A stretch of DNA of 64,000 bases from Sphingomonas kaistensis (GCF_011927725.1 NZ_JAATJC010000001.1:62001-126000); one strand, 5' to 3'; positions 51,719 through 60,867 are shown, counted from the first letter of the stretch. The notes: generated by a model from the sequence alone, not told the origin. Numbers and translations are program-made.

Positions 51719-53110
51719 TCAATGGGCGCGGGTGGAAACCAGCCCCAGTGTCTCGCGCCGCGACCAGCGCCACAGCATCAGCACCGCGACGATCGCAAGA
51801 CCGAGCGCAAGGCCGATCCAGATCCCGCGGCCCCGCAACGGGGTCTCGAACGCCAGCCAGGCGCCGACCCCGATTCCGACCGCCCAATAGCCGAAGGCGG
51901 CGTAGAACATGGGGACGCGGGTGTCGTGGAGCCCTCGCAGGATCGAGGCGCCGACCACCTGCGCCCCGTCGGCGATCTGGAATACGGCGGCGATCAGCAG
52001 GAACTGCACCGCAAGCGCAAGCACCGCCGCGCTTTCGGGCTTGCCCATGTCGAGGAACAGGGCAGCGAGCGGCGCGGGGAACAGCCACATGATCGCGGCG
52101 GAGGCGAGCGCGAAGGCCAGCGCGAAGGCAATCGCAACCCGCCCTGCCCGCGTCACCCACTGGGAATCGCGCGCGCCATGGCCGTAGCCGACCCGCACCG
52201 TCGCGGCCTGGGCGAGGCCAAGCGGCACCATGAACATCAGGGCGGCAAGCTGCAGGGCGATCACGTGCGCGGCGACGCTGGTCGTGTCGATCAGCCCCAT
52301 CAGATAGACCGCGGCGCTGAACACCCCGACTTCGAAGCTCCAGGTCAGGCTGATCGGAATGCCGAGCTTCGCAAGCTCACGGAACCGCGACCAGTCGGCC
52401 CGCCACCAATGCCCGAACAGGTGCATCATCCGCAACCTTGGCAGGCGCACCGCGGCAATCACCTGCAGCGCCAGCATCGCGACGTTGGTGATCACGGTCG
52501 CCAGCGCGCTGCCCTGCATGCCCAGCGCGGGCAGGCCGAAATGGCCAAAGATCAGGCCGTAGTTGAGGAAGGCATTGAGGGCGACGCCGCCGAGCGCCAC
52601 CACCAGCGGCACCCAGGCTCGGTTGAAGGCGGTCAGCAGGTTGCGCATCAGGAAGCCGAGCAAGGTCGGCCACAGCGCGAACTGCAGTATGTGCATGAAG
52701 TCGCCGGCCGAGCGGCTGAGCGCCGGATCCTGGCCGAGCAACAGGAACAGGGGCTCGGCCAGCGACAGGACGGCGGTGCCGGCGAGCGCGTAGAAGCTGA
52801 CCAGCCACAGCCCCATGCGGAAGCTGCGCCGGCTGTCCCGGGCCGCGCCCTTGCGCCGTCCGAGCGCGGCGGCGATCATCGGCGAAATGGCCACCGACAG
52901 TCCGACCCCGGTAAACAGCAGCAGGTTGTAGAGGTTCACCGACAGCGCGGCGGCGGCGAGCGCTTCCGGGCTCAGCCGCCCGAGCATCAGCACGTCGGTG
53001 GTGGTGATGGCGTTGGCGGCAAGGTTGGACAGGACCAGCGGCCAGGCCAAGGCAAAGGTGGCCGCGGCTTCCTCGCGGGTTGATCGGGGAGCGGTAGGAA
53101 GCGTCGGCAT
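51719..53110 (-). CDS. MATE family efflux transporter (NorM-like)
   Basis: This 463-residue inner-membrane protein has 12 hydrophobic helices in two similar halves. The N-terminal FALAWPLVLSNLAANAITTTDVLMLGRL and MQGSALATVITN are typical of MATE exporters, which expel cationic drugs or metabolites using sodium or protons. It stands alone in its direction. The substrate cannot be deduced. Confidence 0.92.
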   Translation of the reverse strand: MPTLPTAPRSTREEAAATFALAWPLVLSNLAANAITTTDVLMLGRLSPEALAAAALSVNLYNLLLFTGVGLSVAISPMIAAALGRRKGAARDSRRSFRMGLWLVSFYALAGTAVLSLAEPLFLLLGQDPALSRSAGDFMHILQFALWPTLLGFLMRNLLTAFNRAWVPLVVALGGVALNAFLNYGLIFGHFGLPALGMQGSALATVITNVAMLALQVIAAVRLPRLRMMHLFGHWWRADWSRFRELAKLGIPISLTWSFEVGVFSAAVYLMGLIDTTSVAAHVIALQLAALMFMVPLGLAQAATVRVGYGHGARDSQWVTRAGRVAIAFALAFALASAAIMWLFPAPLAALFLDMGKPESAAVLALAVQFLLIAAVFQIADGAQVVGASILRGLHDTRVPMFYAAFGYWAVGIGVGAWLAFETPLRGRGIWIGLALGLAIVAVLMLWRWSRRETLGLVSTRAH

Positions 53111-53149
53111 CGGCGGCGCTTAGCCGCGCGGCGGGCAGAGCGCGAGTGG

Positions 53150-53983
53150 CTAGAGATATTGCTTGGGCGCGCCGAGAAGCAGTCGCGCCCCTTCGTGGAA
53201 GTGATCGACAGCGGGCGTTTTCAGCCGGAACAGGCGCAGCCGCTGCTCGCCCGGAACGGCATCGAGGCGGAAGTTGCCGGCTTCGAGCAGGTCGGCGATC
53301 CAGCCGAGGAAGCCGCCGAGCGACTCCGCCAGCACCACTTTCACGTCCTCGTCGCGGCCATAGATGATGACCTGGCCTACCCGCCCGCCGGGCCAGGGAT
53401 CGAAGTCCAGTCCGATATTGTTGCCCGAACGGTCCACGGTGAGCGGGATGCGCGCGAGATTGATGTAGGCGGGATCGACCGCGCCTGCCGGCCAACCGGC
53501 TCCGGGAATGGCGTAGCGGTTGCCCCCGAACCAATCGAGCCCTTGCTGCCAAATCTGCCAGTCCCCCGCGGCGAATTCGAGCGAGCAGAGCGGCAGGCCG
53601 TAGAAGTGGCCCCAGCGGTCTTCATTCTCGCCATTGTGCCATCGGTAAAGCTGGCGCCAGGACTGGGGCATAGTCCGTCCGACCGCTTTCTCAAAGGCGG
53701 CCAGTTGCTCCTCGCTCGCGGGCGGGTTCCAGCGGTATCGGTCGGCCGGAAGATGCGCCGCATACCAGGCATCGAGGCGGGCCAGGACCGGACCGATATC
53801 CTCGTCCAGCAAGGGCTTGGGCTTGCCCGGAGGACGCGGTGGCGGCGCCGTGGTCATGCCGGTCGGTCCCTTCGTTATGTTGCGCATCGCACAGGCGGTC
53901 GGCGCGACGCCCGCCGCGACCACCGCAGCCAGGATCGACCCGCCGATCAGCAGCAGGCGGCGATTGGGGTCGGGAGCGTCCAT
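53150..53983 (-). CDS. SMI1/KNR4 family protein, probably membrane-anchored
   Basis: This 277-residue protein has an N-terminal hydrophobic segment (LLLIGGSILAAVVAAGVA) with a Cys nearby, a Pro-rich linker, and a SMI1/KNR4 domain (about 75-240). The domain features PASEEQLAAFEKAVGRTMPQSW, LYRWHNGEN, IGLDFDPWP and QVIIYGRDED... LAESLGGFL. SMI1/KNR4 domains often serve as immunity proteins for polymorphic toxins in bacteria. No toxin gene is adjacent, so a housekeeping scaffold role is equally possible. Confidence 0.83.
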   Translation of the reverse strand: MDAPDPNRRLLLIGGSILAAVVAAGVAPTACAMRNITKGPTGMTTAPPPRPPGKPKPLLDEDIGPVLARLDAWYAAHLPADRYRWNPPASEEQLAAFEKAVGRTMPQSWRQLYRWHNGENEDRWGHFYGLPLCSLEFAAGDWQIWQQGLDWFGGNRYAIPGAGWPAGAVDPAYINLARIPLTVDRSGNNIGLDFDPWPGGRVGQVIIYGRDEDVKVVLAESLGGFLGWIADLLEAGNFRLDAVPGEQRLRLFRLKTPAVDHFHEGARLLLGAPKQYL

Positions 53984-54198
53984 CCCCCGACCTCTAGCAG
54001 GATTTTCCTAATGTCCGCTTGAACCGGCGTGGCGGCGTGAAAGGGGTTCGGGGGCGATGCGGCAAGTGGGCCCGCCGAAAGATACGCCAGGCGAGCCCAC
54101 CTACGATTGCGTGTCCATGCGGCCCCCACAGAAACGCGTTGGGGCAACCGACCGTGCCCGGTCCCGTTCCCTGCTGTCCCAGAAGGGGATTTCCAGGC

Positions 54199-54462
54199 TC
54201 AGCGAGGGCGGACCGGCGCAGCGTCGGCGATGCGCAACGGCAGGCGGGTCAGCGGCACCCGCGCGGCGGCTTCGGCGCGCTGCTCGGCAGCGAAGCTGGC
54301 ACGGACCTGCGTGCGGCAGGCCTTGGCCAGGCGTTGTCCCTCGAGGTCGGTGTTGGATACGCTGCACAGATCAGCGATGCGATCCTGCACCGATGCCGGT
54401 GCTGCGGTCGCGGGGGCCGCAAACAGGGCCGCGGCCAGGGCGATGGGAATGCTGTTCTTCAT
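54199..54462 (-). CDS. Small secreted protein, UrcA-like
   Basis: This 87-residue protein has a signal peptide (1-21, ending ATAAP) and a short mature part with two cysteines (ADLCSVSN and KACRTQV) that probably form a disulfide. The RIADLC... LAKACR pattern recalls the C-terminal part of UrcA-family proteins, but the N-terminal UrcA block is missing, so the link is weak. I start at ATG 54462; the frame is open upstream without a signal. It diverges from the LysR gene at 54616. Confidence 0.6.
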   Translation of the reverse strand: MKNSIPIALAAALFAAPATAAPASVQDRIADLCSVSNTDLEGQRLAKACRTQVRASFAAEQRAEAAARVPLTRLPLRIADAAPVRPR

Positions 54463-54615
54463 GTCATCCACCTGTCGATTGACGGGTTGCAAGGATGACG
54501 CCGGCGTCTGGAGCTTCATGTAGGCGCTCGGCGGGCCGGGCGTGAGCATTGTTGTCGCCGACCGGTTCGGCATTTTTGCATAACCGGGTGGACGCTGCTT
54601 GCGTTAGAAGGCGGC

Positions 54616-55560
54616 ATGGCGCGCGAACCGGAATGGAGCGACTGGCGGGTTTTCCTCGCCGTGGCGAAGCATGGCAGTACGCTCGGCGCGGGCAAGGCGC
54701 TTCGGATGAGCCAGTCCACCGCGGCGCGGCGGATCACGGCGCTGGAGGAAGCCCTTGCGGTGCGCTTGTTCGAGCGGCGCGCACAGGGCTATCGCCTGAC
54801 CGACGCGGGCGAGGCGGTGCTTCCGCTGGCGCAGGCGCTGGAAGGTGCGGCGGTGGCGGCGGAAGGACGCGCCAGGGCCCAGGCGCGGGCGCTTGGCGGA
54901 ACGGTGCGGATCACCTCGGAGGAGGTCTTCGCGGTGACCCTGCTGACGCCGTGGCTGCGCGAACTGCACCTGGCCCATCCGGAAATCAGGATCGAACTCG
55001 ACTCCAGCCGCGAGCTGCGTGACCTCGGCGCGGGCGAGGCCGACATCGCCTTGCGCTCGACCAGCAAGGCACAGCCCGAAGGGCTGGTCGGGCGGGTGCT
55101 GCAGGGCGACGACTGGGCGCTCTACTGCAGCCGCGATTATGCGGCGCAGCACGGGCTTCCGCACAATCGCCACGACCTCCTCCACCACAACATCATCGGT
55201 GGTGGCGGCGGCGGGCTATGGCGGGTCTATTCGGGCTGGCTGGAGGAAATGGGCCTGCTCGACCGGGTGACGATGCAATATGACGGAAGCAACGGACTTT
55301 TGTCGGGGATCAAGTCGGGCCTGGGCGTGGGCGTGTTGCCCTGCATCGTCGCGCGGGCGGACTCCGACCTCCTGCAATGCCTCCGCCCGATGAGCCAGCA
55401 CGACCGCAAATTGTGGCTGCTGACGCACGAGCGGGTGCGGCACAATCCCAACGTGCGGCTGGTGGCCGACTTCCTCTACGAACGGCTGATGCGGCACATC
55501 CGCGCCACCGACCCGGCGCTCAATCCTCCGCCGGAACCGGTTCTTCGCGCCGCCCCTTGA
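54616..55560 (+). CDS. LysR family transcriptional regulator
   Basis: This 314-residue LysR-type regulator has an N-terminal HTH (WRVFLAVAKHGSTLGAGKALRMSQSTAARRITALEEAL) and a periplasmic-binding-protein-like effector domain (from about residue 93). Trp at the start of the HTH and the AARRI variant place it near the sphingomonad regulators that act on single targets. It diverges from the small secreted protein gene, a likely target. Its 3' end overlaps convergent rlmE by 41 bases. Confidence 0.9.
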   Translation: MAREPEWSDWRVFLAVAKHGSTLGAGKALRMSQSTAARRITALEEALAVRLFERRAQGYRLTDAGEAVLPLAQALEGAAVAAEGRARAQARALGGTVRITSEEVFAVTLLTPWLRELHLAHPEIRIELDSSRELRDLGAGEADIALRSTSKAQPEGLVGRVLQGDDWALYCSRDYAAQHGLPHNRHDLLHHNIIGGGGGGLWRVYSGWLEEMGLLDRVTMQYDGSNGLLSGIKSGLGVGVLPCIVARADSDLLQCLRPMSQHDRKLWLLTHERVRHNPNVRLVADFLYERLMRHIRATDPALNPPPEPVLRAAP

Positions 55561-56188
55561 AGCCCTGCGCGACGACATACCATTCGCTCGAATCCTTGCG
55601 GCTGGCGGGCGGCTTGGCGTGCTTCACGGTGGTGAAATGCTTCTTCAGTTCAGCCAGCAGCTGGTGGTCGGTCCCGCCTGCCAGCACCTTGGCGACATAG
55701 GCGCCGCCGGGCTTCAGCACGTCCTTGGCGAATTCGAGGCCCAGCTCGACCAGGCCCATGGTGCGCAGGTGATCGGTCTGCGGATGGCCGACCGTATTGG
55801 CCGCCATGTCCGACAGGACGATGTCCGCCTCCCCGCCGAGCGCTTCCTTGAGGCGCGCATCGGCATCCTCGTCGGTGAAGTCCATGTGGAGAATGGTGAC
55901 GCCGTCGAGCGGGGTGACCTCGAGGAAGTCGATCCCGACCACCGCCGCCGCCGGACATTTCTTGCGCACCACCTGGCTCCACCCGCCAGGCGCGATGCCG
56001 AGGTCGACCACCGCCTTCGCACCGCGCAGGAATTTGAACTTCTCGTCCAGTTCGATCAGCTTGTAGGCGGCCCGGCTGCGATAGCCCTCGGCCTTGGCCT
56101 TCTTGACGTAGGGGTCGTTGAGCTGCCGCTGGAGCCATTTGGTGGAGCCGACCTTGCGGCCCTTGGCGGTCTTGACGCGGGTGTTCAT
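55520..56188 (-). CDS. rlmE: 23S rRNA (uridine-2'-O)-methyltransferase RlmE (FtsJ)
   Basis: This 222-residue SAM methyltransferase modifies U2552 of 23S rRNA. SRAAYKLIELDEKFKFL with its catalytic Lys, VVDLGIAPGGWSQVV (SAM site), VLSDMAANTVGHPQTDH and GGAYVAKVLAGG carry the K-D-K-E tetrad of FtsJ. ATG 56188 is preferred over a TTG two codons earlier. It lies 31 bases downstream of the Ppx/GppA gene and is probably co-transcribed, as in other alphaproteobacteria. Confidence 0.95.
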   Translation of the reverse strand: MNTRVKTAKGRKVGSTKWLQRQLNDPYVKKAKAEGYRSRAAYKLIELDEKFKFLRGAKAVVDLGIAPGGWSQVVRKKCPAAAVVGIDFLEVTPLDGVTILHMDFTDEDADARLKEALGGEADIVLSDMAANTVGHPQTDHLRTMGLVELGLEFAKDVLKPGGAYVAKVLAGGTDHQLLAELKKHFTTVKHAKPPASRKDSSEWYVVAQGFKGRREEPVPAED

Positions 56189-56219
56189 AACCAAGCGCTC
56201 CGGTTGGCAGGGTGGGCGC

Positions 56220-57278
56220 TCACAATTTGTGTCCGTCGCGCGCCATCAGGCTGCGCAGGATGCCTTCGCGGATGCCGCGGTCGGCGATGCCGAGATGGGC
56301 GGCGGGCCAGATGTCGAGGATGGCCTCGAGGATCGCGCAGCCGGCGACCACCAGGTCGGCGCGTTCCGAGCCGATGCAGGGCAGCGCCGAACGGCCCTGG
56401 AAGTCCATCTCCGCGATGCTCGTCGAAATCTCCCGCATCGCAGCGATCGGAACGTGCAGGCCGTCGACGGCGCGCCGGTCGTAGCTCGGCAGGGCGAGGT
56501 GGACCGAAGCGAGCGTAGTCACCGTGCCGCTGGTGCCGAGCAGGCGGATATTGTCGGTCCGCTCGGGCAGCATTTCGGTGAAGCGGTCGAACGCACGCGA
56601 TGCGCGGGTCCGCATGCGGGCGTAGGCGGCGACCCGGTCCGGCCCCTCGATCGCGGCCCTGCCCTCGCTCTCGGTCAGCGACACGACGCCCCACGGCGCA
56701 CTCCACCAGGCCTTGATGCGCGGATTGCCGTCGGGTCCGCCGGGCTCGACCAGCACCAGCTCGGTCGATCCGCCACCGATGTCGAAGATGATCGCCGGGC
56801 CATCGCCGGGCTCGAGCAATTTGTGGCAGCCGAGGACGGCCAGGCGGGCCTCTTCCTGGGGGGCGATGATCTCCAGCACGATCCCCGTCTCGTCACGCAC
56901 CCGCTCGATGAAGTGGCGGCCGTTGGCGGCGCGGCGGCAGGCCTCGGTGGCGACCGAACGGGCAAGGCCCACGCGGCGGCGGCGAAGCTTGTCGCTGCAC
57001 ACGCCGAGCGCCTCGACGGCGCGGTCCATCGCGTTCTGGGTAAGGCGACCGCTGGAGGCGAGGCCTTCGCCCAGGCGGACGATGCGGGAAAAGGCGTCGA
57101 CGACGGTGAATCCGCCCGACGACGGGCGCGCGATCAGCAAACGGCAATTGTTGGTGCCCAGGTCGATCGCGGCATAAGGCTGCTGCGGCGGCGTCGGGCT
57201 GGCCGCGACGGTGCGCTCTCGCTCTCGGTGCCCGGCCGGACGACCCGGCATCGGCGCGCTGGCAAGGTGGGATGCCAT
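56220..57278 (-). CDS. Ppx/GppA family phosphatase
   Basis: This 352-residue ASKHA-fold enzyme has AAIDLGTNNCRLLIA (phosphate 1), EACRRAANG, IFDIGGGSTELVLVE (phosphate 2) and LLGTSGTVTTLASV. It cleaves polyphosphate or pppGpp and thus may tune the stringent response. It lacks the C-terminal HD domain of long Ppx proteins. The first 40 residues before the domain are disordered. ATG 57278 is chosen; the open frame runs antisense through tRNA-Gln and cannot be coding there. Confidence 0.92.
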   Translation of the reverse strand: MASHLASAPMPGRPAGHRERERTVAASPTPPQQPYAAIDLGTNNCRLLIARPSSGGFTVVDAFSRIVRLGEGLASSGRLTQNAMDRAVEALGVCSDKLRRRRVGLARSVATEACRRAANGRHFIERVRDETGIVLEIIAPQEEARLAVLGCHKLLEPGDGPAIIFDIGGGSTELVLVEPGGPDGNPRIKAWWSAPWGVVSLTESEGRAAIEGPDRVAAYARMRTRASRAFDRFTEMLPERTDNIRLLGTSGTVTTLASVHLALPSYDRRAVDGLHVPIAAMREISTSIAEMDFQGRSALPCIGSERADLVVAGCAILEAILDIWPAAHLGIADRGIREGILRSLMARDGHKL

Positions 57279-57384
57279 CGCAATTGTTCCATCAACTCTG
57301 CACCGCCCGAATGAACCCCGGACGGCTGACTTGCCGAAAGGCTTAAGCCAGATTGAAGCCCAAGCGCAAGTTGCCGCAAAGACG

Positions 57385-57413
57385 TTGACAGCGTGGGACC
57401 GGCCCCCTAGCTG
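57385..57413 (+). promoter_or_regulatory. Sigma-70-type promoter of tRNA-Gln
   Basis: A consensus -35 TTGACA (57385-57390) is separated by 17 bases from TAGCTG (57408-57413), 30 bases before the tRNA. The -10 box is only a partial match. Confidence 0.6.
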
Positions 57414-57443
57414 CGCCCTGTCGTCGCGCCCAGGCGCGCCTGA

Positions 57444-57517
57444 TGCCCGATCGTCTAATGGTAAGACTACGGACTCTGACTCCGTCAATCGTGGTTCGAA
57501 TCCACGTCGGGCATCCA
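57444..57517 (+). tRNA. tRNA-Gln (anticodon CTG)
   Basis: A 74-base tRNA is visible with acceptor TGCCCGA/TCGGGCA, discriminator T, encoded CCA, anticodon CTG inside GGACT-CTG-ACTCC and T-arm GGTTCGAATCC. The U1-A72 first pair is typical of glutamine tRNAs. Confidence 0.97.
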
Positions 57518-57636
57518 TTTCCTCCTTCGGCACCGTCCCCTGCGGGCACTGGAAGAGTCCCCGTCTCCTCTCGGCGCGGGTCTAGCTGCTTCAGCCATGC
57601 GCCGGGCAGGTGGCGAGCCGTCCCTTGCCGATGACG

Positions 57637-57690
57637 CACACAGGAAGAGCCGGCGGACCAGTGCCGCCGGCTCTTCCTGTGTGTCTAATT
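57637..57690. terminator. Long terminator hairpin between tRNA-Gln and the L,D-transpeptidase
   Basis: A perfect 20-bp stem (57637-57656 with 57664-57683) and a 7-base loop precede CTAATTTTT on the plus strand. It should end the tRNA transcript and may also protect or end the convergent transpeptidase mRNA. Confidence 0.88.
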
Positions 57691-57704
57691 TTTGCGGACC
57701 GGGC

Positions 57705-58997
57705 TTAGTTCGCTGCCGCCAGAAGAGCGTCGCCCCCCGTATCGAGGCCGTACACGTCGGGGGCATAGGCGAGCGTGCCGTCGGCCTCCGGGCGCACCGT
57801 CAGGTAGGTCAGGTAGACCGGCACCGGCGTCGGAAGCGCGACGTTGAGTTCGGGACGGGCGCTGGCCGCGACCGGCTCGCGGCCCAGCAGCCAGCGGCCG
57901 AGCCGGGCTGCATCCTCCAGCCGGACGCAGCCGGAGCTGAAGGTGCGCTCGGCTTCCGAGAACAACTGGCGATCCGGGGTGTCATGAAGGTAGATGCCCT
58001 TGTCGTTGGGGAATTCGAACTTCATGTCGCCCATCGAATTGCCGCGACCGGGCCGCTGGCGGACCCGGGCCTCGACCGTCCCGGCGGCGACCGCCTTCCA
58101 GTCGACCGAGGCGGGGTCGATTACGGTGGCCGCTGCGTCCCAGCCGGACAGCACCTCGTAATTGCGCGCATTGAACCAGCCGAGGCCGTTCTTCAGGACA
58201 TTCTGCGCGATGTTGGTGGCGGCAAGATCGACCGGCACGTTCCAGTAAGGGTTGAAGGTGACCTGCCGCAGCGTGCCAGCCAGCAGCGGGGTCTTCATCG
58301 TCGGCTTGCCGACGACGACCTTCATCCGGTCGACCACCTGGCCGCCTTCGATCATCATCAATTGCTGGCTTGCAACGTCGACCAGGACGAAGCGCCCTTC
58401 GGACGGCAGGAGGCGCGAGCGTTCAAGGCTGGCCTTCAGCGCGCGCGGCGGGGTGCCGAGCAAGCGCATGTCGCGGACCGCGGCTTCGCGCAGGGCGGCG
58501 TGGATCGGGTTCACCGCAACGGTCTGGCGCACATGGTCGGCAAGATCGGGCGCCGCTGCGGCCGCTTCCAACACTTCGGCCGGGGTCGGCACGCGCGGGC
58601 TGAGCGAAGGATCGGCGTAGATCATGGTCGCACGGCCCGGCCACTTGAGCGCCTGGGCATGGAGCACATAGGCGTTGCTCATCAGCCGCTCGGCCTCCCG
58701 GTCGGCGCCGGGGATGCCATATTGGGCTTCGCCAAGCACGCGCTCGATCGTAGCGGCCAGTTCGGGTCCTTGGGCAAGGCCGTCGACCTCGGCAGTACGC
58801 AAGGCGTCGATCAGGGTCCGGATGGCGTCGGGCGAGCGCAGCCACAGCGGCTGCTGGCGCGCTTCGTAGAAGCGGGCGACGGCACTGGCCGCCGGCATGC
58901 CGTCGCTAGCGTTGGCGGTAGTCGCGGCGGTGGCCGGATAGGCTCCGCCCAGCGCCGCTGCCATGAAGGCAGCGCCGAGGAACAGTCGATGGGGCAC
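57705..58997 (-). CDS. L,D-transpeptidase (YcbB-like)
   Basis: This 430-residue exported enzyme (signal peptide about 1-24) forms 3-3 cross-links in peptidoglycan or attaches proteins to it. The YkuD catalytic motif is clear: His338 in YLHDTPDRQLF, then SSGCVRLED with nucleophile Cys357. The N-terminal scaffold (about 35-190) matches the YcbB type. Ampicillin-insensitive cross-linking is expected for this class. It starts at GTG 58997. Confidence 0.93.
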   Translation of the reverse strand: MPHRLFLGAAFMAAALGGAYPATAATTANASDGMPAASAVARFYEARQQPLWLRSPDAIRTLIDALRTAEVDGLAQGPELAATIERVLGEAQYGIPGADREAERLMSNAYVLHAQALKWPGRATMIYADPSLSPRVPTPAEVLEAAAAAPDLADHVRQTVAVNPIHAALREAAVRDMRLLGTPPRALKASLERSRLLPSEGRFVLVDVASQQLMMIEGGQVVDRMKVVVGKPTMKTPLLAGTLRQVTFNPYWNVPVDLAATNIAQNVLKNGLGWFNARNYEVLSGWDAAATVIDPASVDWKAVAAGTVEARVRQRPGRGNSMGDMKFEFPNDKGIYLHDTPDRQLFSEAERTFSSGCVRLEDAARLGRWLLGREPVAASARPELNVALPTPVPVYLTYLTVRPEADGTLAYAPDVYGLDTGGDALLAAAN

Positions 58998-59055
58998 AGC
59001 GAAATATCCGTTTAATCAGTTGCTTGCCCGTTTAACGAACAGTTGACCGCAAGGT

Positions 59056-59562
59056 TCAATGCGCGGTGCCGCTGATCCATCGTTCCAGTCTCGCTTTGAG
59101 ACCCTGACGTTCGGGCAGCGCGGCCGCGACCGGCATCGGCTCGGGTTCCTCGTCGGCCTCGAACAGCTGCAGATTGCGCGGCAACCTCGGGCGCAGCGTC
59201 TCGCGGCCACGCATGACATCCTCGGCCAGCGCCAGCGCCCGATGAACGTCGTTGCCGGTAAACGGCTTAAGCAGGATCCCCAGCGCAAGGTCGGGCATCG
59301 CGAAGCCGGGCGGGCGCCCTGTCACAAACAGGCACGGGACGCCGGCATCGTTGAGGCGGACCGCGACCGAGAATCCGGTCGATCCGCGCGCGAGGTGAAG
59401 GTCGACCAGCGCCAGGTCGGGCTCGCCATGCTCGAGCAGTTCGAGCGCCGAGGGCAGGTCCTCGGCGATGCCGACCACCCGATAACGGGGATTGTCTTCG
59501 ACCAGGTAGCGAAGCGTCTCCGCCAATGGCCGCTCGTCCTCGACGATCAATATCTTCAACAC
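59056..59562 (-). CDS. Single-domain response regulator
   Basis: This 168-residue protein has one receiver domain (1-118) with acidic pocket VEDE (7-10), phosphoacceptor Asp54 (LVDLHL), Thr81 and Lys99 (LLKPF). A 50-residue tail without a recognisable output domain follows (RNLQLFEADEEPEPMP...). It probably passes phosphate on or binds a partner, as in CheY/DivK-like proteins. GTG at 59562 is chosen because GGGAGG lies 7 bases before it. No kinase gene is adjacent. Confidence 0.88.
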   Translation of the reverse strand: MLKILIVEDERPLAETLRYLVEDNPRYRVVGIAEDLPSALELLEHGEPDLALVDLHLARGSTGFSVAVRLNDAGVPCLFVTGRPPGFAMPDLALGILLKPFTGNDVHRALALAEDVMRGRETLRPRLPRNLQLFEADEEPEPMPVAAALPERQGLKARLERWISGTAH

Positions 59563-59723
59563 CTTGCACCCTCCCGGCGGCAAGGCCGCCCGGATCGGAG
59601 GGTTGCAGTGAGCAGACGCAATGCGAATCCCGCGTTGAGCAGGTTATCGCCGAGCCGAGTGGTTAGGGAGGCGAGACGCCATGACGTCAGCCTTGACGCG
59701 CCGTTTCGGCGGGCAGGTGCGCC

Positions 59724-60512
59724 TCAGCTTGCGCGGTAGAAGATGTGAGCGCCGATCTTTTCGACCTTGGCCAGCCGGCGACCCCAGCTCGGCGCGACGT
59801 AATCAGCGTGGTACCACAGTACGTCGCCAGGCAGCGCATCGGCGAAGTTGCCGACCGCAATGCGCGTGATCGCCTGGGCATAGGCCCAGGCCGCACTGTC
59901 GCGGCGGACGGCGGGCATGTGGCCGGTGCGCGGATTGACGAAGCTGAACTGCCACGGCTGCTTTACCACTTGGCACCAGCCGGCCGGATAGCGGCCCGAG
60001 GCGGCGCGGTTCATGATCACCTCGGCGACCGCCAGCTGCCCGTCGAGCGGCTCGCCGCGGGCTTCATGATAGACCGCGATGGCGATGCATTCTTCCTGCT
60101 CGGTGAGAGCGGGGCCGGTCTGCTTGGCCCACACCATCGGCCACAGGCCGGCGTGGGTGACCGCCGGGCGGACGTCGGTGGTGCCGGTCGGCGGGGTGGT
60201 GCCCGTGACCGGGCGCGGAGTGGTGGAAAGGATCGCGGCACGGCCCGGATTGGCGGGCTGGAGGATGCTGGCGGCGGGGGTCGGGGTGACCTGGAGGATC
60301 GGTGCCGACGCGATGGCGGCGGGATTGCGGGCCGGTGCTGCGGTTACGGCGACCGGGGTAGCGGTGGCGACGGAGACCGGGGAGGCGGTGGTCGCGGCCA
60401 CCGGGGTGGCGGTGATGGTCGCGACCTGTGCCGAGGCAGGGACTGCGGCGCCGGAAGCGGCCAAAAGAAGTAACATCGCGGGCACGCGGCCCAACGCAAA
60501 ACGCTTGGTCAA
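59724..60512 (-). CDS. SleB-type cell-wall hydrolase
   Basis: This 262-residue exported protein has a good signal peptide (MTKRFALGRVPAMLLLLAAS...), a Thr/Pro/Ala-rich low-complexity linker of about 85 residues and a C-terminal Hydrolase_2 (SleB/CwlJ) domain: CIAIAVYHEARGEPLDGQLAVAEVIMNRA, WCQVVKQPWQFSF and DVLWYHADYV. It probably cleaves peptidoglycan glycan strands. A TTG start at 60512 gives the ideal signal peptide. ATG 60563 is the alternative but adds a charged stretch before it. Confidence 0.85.
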   Translation of the reverse strand: MTKRFALGRVPAMLLLLAASGAAVPASAQVATITATPVAATTASPVSVATATPVAVTAAPARNPAAIASAPILQVTPTPAASILQPANPGRAAILSTTPRPVTGTTPPTGTTDVRPAVTHAGLWPMVWAKQTGPALTEQEECIAIAVYHEARGEPLDGQLAVAEVIMNRAASGRYPAGWCQVVKQPWQFSFVNPRTGHMPAVRRDSAAWAYAQAITRIAVGNFADALPGDVLWYHADYVAPSWGRRLAKVEKIGAHIFYRAS

Positions 60513-60833
60513 TTCATTCTCATATCCATGCGGTCGAGGGTTCTTGCCGCCTGCACTCCGCACCCCTCGGGTGCAGCGGCCTCAGCCCTCGTCCGTCTTG
60601 CCCTGGCGCCCCGATAAATCGCTGGTGACGCCGTCGCTCTCTTTGTTCCGAGGGTCAGATATGGCGCATCGCCGCGAAACACACCCGATAATGGCTGAGC
60701 CGAGGGGCGGGCGGGACGAGTTGCGGAAACGGTTCCCGCTTCGGGACGAGTGGACGGACGAGCCGAGCCCTCGGCGCGCGGAGCCGAAAAAGGCCGTCCT
60801 ACTGCCACGGCCTCGACTCGGTCCGAGGGCAAG
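60513..60833. other. Intergenic region without recognisable gene
   Basis: I see no convincing coding sequence here: the open frame from ATG 60661 has an Arg/Pro composition unlike the other genes and runs into the typA terminator. A GCACCC-CTC-GGGTGC inverted repeat (60560-60574) lies within 60 bases of the SleB-type gene start and may form a leader hairpin. Confidence 0.5.
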
Positions 60834-60867
60834 AAAAAAGGGCCCCGACTATCGTGTAGGGGCCCTT
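60834..60867 (-). terminator. Intrinsic terminator of typA
   Basis: Reading the minus strand, AAGGGGCCCC-type arms (9 bp: AAGGGCCCC/GGGGCCCTT) flank a 12-base loop and are followed by TTTTTTCTT, 11 bases after the typA stop. Confidence 0.88.
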
